A stretch of 64,000 nt of DNA from Fervidobacterium gondwanense DSM 13020 (GTDB taxonomy: Bacteria; Thermotogota; Thermotogae; Thermotogales; Fervidobacteriaceae). The first letter of the stretch is position 1; the number at the start of each line of letters is the position of its first letter. Location of the stretch: assembly GCF_900143265.1 (NCBI RefSeq), contig NZ_FRDJ01000001.1, forward strand, positions 1 to 64,000. The letters run 5' to 3'. The position numbers and the translations under genes are program-made. Positions 60,403 to 64,000 of the stretch are shown in pieces. The notes beneath the pieces were generated by a model, which worked only from the letters and a program-made list of their open reading frames with translations, was not told the DNA's origin and did not search any database.

Positions 60403-61698
60403 ATGAAAGTACATATCTTCACCTACGGTTGCCAGATGAACGAAAACGACACGGAAATCGCAAAGCAATTGCTTCTAAATGAAGGTTTTGAAATAACAGA
60501 CAGCGAAGACGACGCCGATGTTGTTATCCTCAATACATGTGCGGTTAGGAAGAAATCGGAAGAAAAGGTATATAGCCACATAGGCAAACTGAAGAAGAAG
60601 GGCAAGAAAATAGGAATAATGGGATGCGTTGCGGAGAAGGAAAAAGAGAACCTCTTCAAAAGAGGCGTCTCTTTCGTTCTCGGAACGCGCGCATTGGCTG
60701 AGATTCCGCAGGCAGTCCAAAATGCTAAGAATGGTAGTAGACACGCATACTTTGACGATACGTTGAGCGAAATAGAGTACCACAAAGTCGAAACGAGGAG
60801 CTCAAAACACCACGCGTGGATAACAATAATCTATGGCTGTGATAGATTCTGCACTTATTGTATAGTCCCATACACAAGAAGCAGGGAAAAATCAAGAACG
60901 TTAGAGAGTGTTTTGACAGAAGTTCGAGCACTGGTAGATAAGGGATACAAAGAATTCACATTCCTTGGCCAAAACGTAGATGCTTACGGAAAAGATTTGG
61001 GCGATGGAACATCACTTGCCAAATTGTTGAGAGAGGCTTCAAAGATAGAACGTATTAAAAGACTCTGGTTCCTCACATCATACCCGACGGACTTTTCACT
61101 CGAAATACCACAAGCCATGCTTGAGAGCGAAAAAATAGCAAGGTCAGTGCACTTGCCAGTCCAACACGGCAGCAACAAGATACTTAAGGCAATGAACAGG
61201 AGATACACCAGAGAAGAATACATACAACTTATCCAGGATATAAGGAAAATAGTTCCTGATGCCTCAATTTCGAGTGATATAATTGTAGGATTTCCGGGAG
61301 AAACCGACGAAGACTTCGAAGACACTGTTAACCTTGTGAAAGAACTAAAATTCGAAAGGCTCAACCTCGCAGTCTACTCTCCACGCGAGGGCACGGTTGC
61401 GTGGAAGTACTACAAAGACAATGTACCTTACAAAACAAAAGTTAGAAGGATGTCTTACCTTCTAAACTTGCAAAAATTCATCAACAAAGAGCTCAATGAG
61501 GCGTACAAAGATAAAACGGTGGAAGTGATTGTAGAAGCCCAAGCAAAGAACGGGCTTTTCTACGGACGAGATATCAGGAATAAAATCATCTCATTCGAAG
61601 GAAGTAATGAACTGATAGGGAAAAGTGTATTAGTGAAGGTAAACAAGATAACCGCAGGTCCTCTGTACGGCACTATCGAAAAAGTTTTGGATTTCTAA
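60403..61698 (+). CDS. miaB: tRNA-2-methylthio-N6-dimethylallyladenosine synthase MiaB
   Basis: About 431 residues. N-terminal MTTase domain with three cluster Cys (C10, C46, C75), radical-SAM cluster C146-x3-C150-x2-C153 in [10 protein letters not shown], and a C-terminal TRAM domain (ending [11 protein letters not shown]). It adds the methylthio group to i6A37 of tRNAs. AGGAGG precedes ATG 60403, so the longer frame starting at 60364 is not used. The next gene begins 46 bp after its stop, so they may be cotranscribed. Confidence 0.94.
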   Translation: MKVHIFTYGCQMNENDTEIAKQLLLNEGFEITDSEDDADVVILNTCAVRKKSEEKVYSHIGKLKKKGKKIGIMGCVAEKEKENLFKRGVSFVLGTRALAEIPQAVQNAKNGSRHAYFDDTLSEIEYHKVETRSSKHHAWITIIYGCDRFCTYCIVPYTRSREKSRTLESVLTEVRALVDKGYKEFTFLGQNVDAYGKDLGDGTSLAKLLREASKIERIKRLWFLTSYPTDFSLEIPQAMLESEKIARSVHLPVQHGSNKILKAMNRRYTREEYIQLIQDIRKIVPDASISSDIIVGFPGETDEDFEDTVNLVKELKFERLNLAVYSPREGTVAWKYYKDNVPYKTKVRRMSYLLNLQKFINKELNEAYKDKTVEVIVEAQAKNGLFYGRDIRNKIISFEGSNELIGKSVLVKVNKITAGPLYGTIEKVLDF

Positions 61699-61744
61699 GC
61701 ATTTTCTAAGTTTGTTGGTGTATCATATCTGCGGAGGTGGTAAT

Positions 61745-62383
61745 ATGCGAAAATACATCTTAAAACTCTTCCTACTACTGAACGTTCTCTTAGTTACTTC
61801 CGTATTCTTCGGTGCAGAATACGTTGCCCGCATCGGCGAAATGGAGCTTGGCAGAATCAAGACCCAGCTAACGAAGAATGGATGGGTAAGCGTTAGCGAA
61901 ATACAGTACGGCGAGACGTACTTAGTTGAGACGCGAACGCTTTACGGTGCAAACGGAATGTTCCAAATCTACGAAGCTACTTTCAAAACAGGTGGAGAAA
62001 TTGTTGCGAAGATACTCGCAACTCAAAAGATGATGAAGACTACAATAACGCTTTACGCTTACTATGATCCGAAGAACCCGTCGGTTAAAACGTTCAGCTT
62101 TTCGGAGCCTAATTTGGTGATCCTTGACAACAACTTCATAATACCGCACTTCGAGATGATGCTGAAAATGCCTCATCCGAAGTTCCAGATCCTCATCCCG
62201 CAAGCTCTCTTCAATCCATCGAAAACTGAGAAGGCTTCGGGCATCGCTGAACTCAAACGGTTGGAAAAAGATATTTACGTGCTGAGCTACGAAGGTACTG
62301 ATATAAAGATAATAACTGATAAAGATGGCATAGTGAAGATGGAATATTCCAACGGCATCACTGTTGAAAGGGTGAAGAAATAA
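61745..62383 (+). CDS. Secreted protein of unknown function
   Basis: About 212 residues with a signal peptide (RKYILKLFLLLNVLLVTSVFF, part of it) cleaved near FFGAEY. The mature part is beta-rich with repeated short strands and may resemble LolA/outer-membrane lipoprotein-sorting folds, but no motif is decisive. GGAGGTGG precedes ATG 61745. It lies between miaB and ksgA; the ksgA start abuts its stop codon. No function is assigned. Confidence 0.7.
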   Translation: MRKYILKLFLLLNVLLVTSVFFGAEYVARIGEMELGRIKTQLTKNGWVSVSEIQYGETYLVETRTLYGANGMFQIYEATFKTGGEIVAKILATQKMMKTTITLYAYYDPKNPSVKTFSFSEPNLVILDNNFIIPHFEMMLKMPHPKFQILIPQALFNPSKTEKASGIAELKRLEKDIYVLSYEGTDIKIITDKDGIVKMEYSNGITVERVKK

Positions 62384-63196
62384 CTGAAAACATCTGACTA
62401 CTTGAAAAAGTACGGAGTAACGCTTAAAAAATCGCTCGGGCAAAACTTCTTGTCGAACGAAACATTCGCCGAAAAGATCGTTCAGCTGTCGGAAATCGAG
62501 AAAACGGATACCGTCCTTGAAATAGGAGCTGGAGCTGGAACATTAACGGTTGCACTTGCACAAACAGGTGCAACTATTTTTGCTATTGAAATAGATGAGA
62601 GGATGCGACCAATACTCCAAGAAAGATTACTCACATACGAAAACGTCCACCTCATATTTTCAGACTTTCTCGCGTTAGATACATCTTTCTTGCCTGATGG
62701 CTATAAATGCGTCTCGAACATCCCGTACTACATTACAGCGCCGATACTCAAAAAATTACTCTTCACAAATTTCAAATTCCTCACAATCATGATGCAAAAA
62801 GAAGTTGGCGAGAGATTGCTTGAAAAACCCGGTAGCTCAAACCGCGGATTTCTAACTGTCGTGCTCCAAACCGTCGCAAACGTACAAAAGGTGCTTACAG
62901 TTCCAAAGAGCGCTTTTGTGCCGAATCCAGATGTCGACAGCGTTGTACTGAAAATGACAAGAAAAGAACAGTTACCATTTTCAGACAATTATGAACTTGA
63001 ATCTTACTGGAATTTAGTTTCGAACGCATTCTCTCAGAAAAGAAAGACAATCTACAATAATCTAAAGACGTTTATTGACGATAAACAAAAGATAGAGGAA
63101 ATACTCTTAAAAGCAGGTGTTCAGCCGAACGAAAGACCGGAAGGACTGACTGAAGAACAGTTCGTAGCGCTGTGGAGAGAATGGAAAAGAATATAG
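62384..63196 (+). CDS. ksgA: 16S rRNA dimethyladenosine transferase RsmA/KsgA
   Basis: About 270 residues. SAM-binding motif LEIGAGAGTLTVAL (near 46-59), substrate motif NIPYYITAPIL near 107-117 (NxPY), and C-terminal helical domain. It dimethylates two adenines in helix 45 of 16S rRNA. The family start reads KTSDYLKKYG; this requires a CTG codon at 62384, directly after the previous stop and 9 nt after AGGGTG. TTG 62402 would lose six conserved residues and has no ribosome binding site. Confidence 0.93.
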   Translation: MKTSDYLKKYGVTLKKSLGQNFLSNETFAEKIVQLSEIEKTDTVLEIGAGAGTLTVALAQTGATIFAIEIDERMRPILQERLLTYENVHLIFSDFLALDTSFLPDGYKCVSNIPYYITAPILKKLLFTNFKFLTIMMQKEVGERLLEKPGSSNRGFLTVVLQTVANVQKVLTVPKSAFVPNPDVDSVVLKMTRKEQLPFSDNYELESYWNLVSNAFSQKRKTIYNNLKTFIDDKQKIEEILLKAGVQPNERPEGLTEEQFVALWREWKRI

Positions 63197-63221
63197 GTGA
63201 AAATTTTTGGAGGGAAGCAGA

Positions 63222-64000
63222 TTGAAAAGAACATTTGTCTTCGACTTAGACGGCACAGTGCTGAATTCAAAGAACGAATTTCCTCAAGAAACGAAGCGAA
63301 TAGTTTTGAACATACTGGAAAACGGGGATAATGTTGTATTCGCAACTGGAAGAATGCACATCTCCGCAAAAAAACTCTTAGAAAACGTATTTGGAAAAGA
63401 CATTTTCCCCATAATCTCATACAACGGAGCAGTAATATATCTTCCTGAAAAGGGATTTATATTTGAAAAAACGCTCGACATGGAAACCTCATACAGAGTC
63501 ATCGATTTTCTCAGAGAAAGAAACACTCACGTTCAAACCTACGTTGATGACCTGCTGTACAGCGAAAAGGACGATGACGAAATAAAGCTCTACTCAAAAC
63601 ACGCGGATGTACCGTATTACGTGGTCGACGATTTGAAAGCTCTTCCACACCCTCCGATCAAAATATTGGCAGTTGGCGAGGCTGAGAAGCTTGACTTGAT
63701 GATAGAACCACTGAAATCGATAGTCGATGGCAGAGCAAACGTATTCAAGAGCTTTTCCATATTCCTCGACATAGTACCGTCCGATGCTAACAAAGGTATA
63801 GCTTTGCAATTCTTGGCTGAGCATCTCAATTTCGATTTGTCGAAAACAATAGTCTTTGGTGACAATGAAAACGACATATACATGTTCAACGTAGCGGGCA
63901 TGAAGATAGCGGTTGAAAATGCAGTTGAAAAATTGAAAGAGGTGGCTGATTTTGTCAGCAAGTCGAATGAAGAGAACGGTGTTCTTCACGCTTTTAATAC
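63222..64000 (+). CDS. HAD-superfamily phosphatase, Cof type (runs off window end)
   Basis: Frame open from TTG 63222 (behind GGAGGG) to the window end, about 259 residues. HAD motif I FDLDGTVLNS (near 6-15), motif II region VVFATGRM, and motifs III/IV around KGIALQFLAEHL and VFGDNENDIYMF near 210. Cof-type (HAD-IIB) phosphatases act on sugar phosphates or flavin nucleotides. The 3' end is missing from the window. It follows ksgA by 25 bp. Confidence 0.88.
   Translation, partial: MKRTFVFDLDGTVLNSKNEFPQETKRIVLNILENGDNVVFATGRMHISAKKLLENVFGKDIFPIISYNGAVIYLPEKGFIFEKTLDMETSYRVIDFLRERNTHVQTYVDDLLYSEKDDDEIKLYSKHADVPYYVVDDLKALPHPPIKILAVGEAEKLDLMIEPLKSIVDGRANVFKSFSIFLDIVPSDANKGIALQFLAEHLNFDLSKTIVFGDNENDIYMFNVAGMKIAVENAVEKLKEVADFVSKSNEENGVLHAFN

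Noticed and set aside
1-64000. tRNA, rRNA, CRISPR arrays, prophage or replication origin
   Set aside because: No cloverleaf-like, rRNA-like or regularly spaced repeat sequence and no phage structural gene or DnaA-box cluster was seen on reading the intergenic spaces.

Overview
The window looks like a chromosomal segment of a thermophilic Thermotogota bacterium, probably Fervidobacterium or a close relative. Support comes from the AT-rich, gene-dense layout, TreT-type trehalose synthase, an L21-Prp-L27 operon, a SpoVS-like protein in a non-sporulating background, many GTG/TTG starts behind strong GGAGG ribosome binding sites, and abundant sugar ABC transporters. The genus is an inference from protein character; no search was run.

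Layout. 1-480: truncated IS110-type transposase and its structured upstream end, then a small SHOCT-domain membrane protein. 889-20005: a minus-strand run of eleven genes with gaps no larger than 63 bp, probably one operon of about 19 kb. In transcription order it holds a GH35-type enzyme, a GH94 phosphorylase, a solute-binding protein, a carbohydrate-binding/solute-binding fusion, a permease pair, an NHL/YIP1 membrane protein, a DUF5696-type protein, a second permease pair and two GH144-type (PF10091) glucanases. A LacI regulator (20190-21194) and a divergent plus-strand unit (second GH35-type enzyme plus membrane-anchored alpha/beta hydrolase, 21446-24291) complete the locus. Three similar palindromes (20046, 21221, 21357) sit at the three promoters. 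The best reading is a beta-1,2-glucan (sophoro-oligosaccharide) uptake and phosphorolysis locus with unstudied membrane components. This is the main discovery candidate.

24300-36600: phosphate transport (DUF47 plus Pit), a 2-hydroxyacid dehydrogenase, rqcH, uvrB, dihydrolipoyl dehydrogenase, an MFS sugar-type transporter, and a YtrA-type GntR/ABC operon with a UPF0145 protein. 36700-51210: housekeeping genes. These are an FtsX-type permease, rpoD, dnaG, rpsI-rplM, a RibU-like ECF component, rpmA-prp-rplU with a structured leader, spoVS, a small unknown gene, a DUF1385 protein, and a cell-wall set (WecA/TagO-like transferase, mraY, murF, murE).

51348-59600: a second sugar locus with a sucrose-phosphate-synthase-like GT4, a PfkB kinase, an ABC transporter (two permeases and a binding protein), divergent treT and a ROK regulator. 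It probably handles trehalose or a related disaccharide. 59630-64000: udk, miaB, a secreted protein of unknown function, ksgA (probably CTG start) and a Cof-type HAD phosphatase cut by the window end.

No ATP-binding subunit for any of the three sugar importer permease pairs is present, so a shared MsmK/MalK-type ATPase is expected elsewhere. No rRNA, tRNA or CRISPR array was seen.
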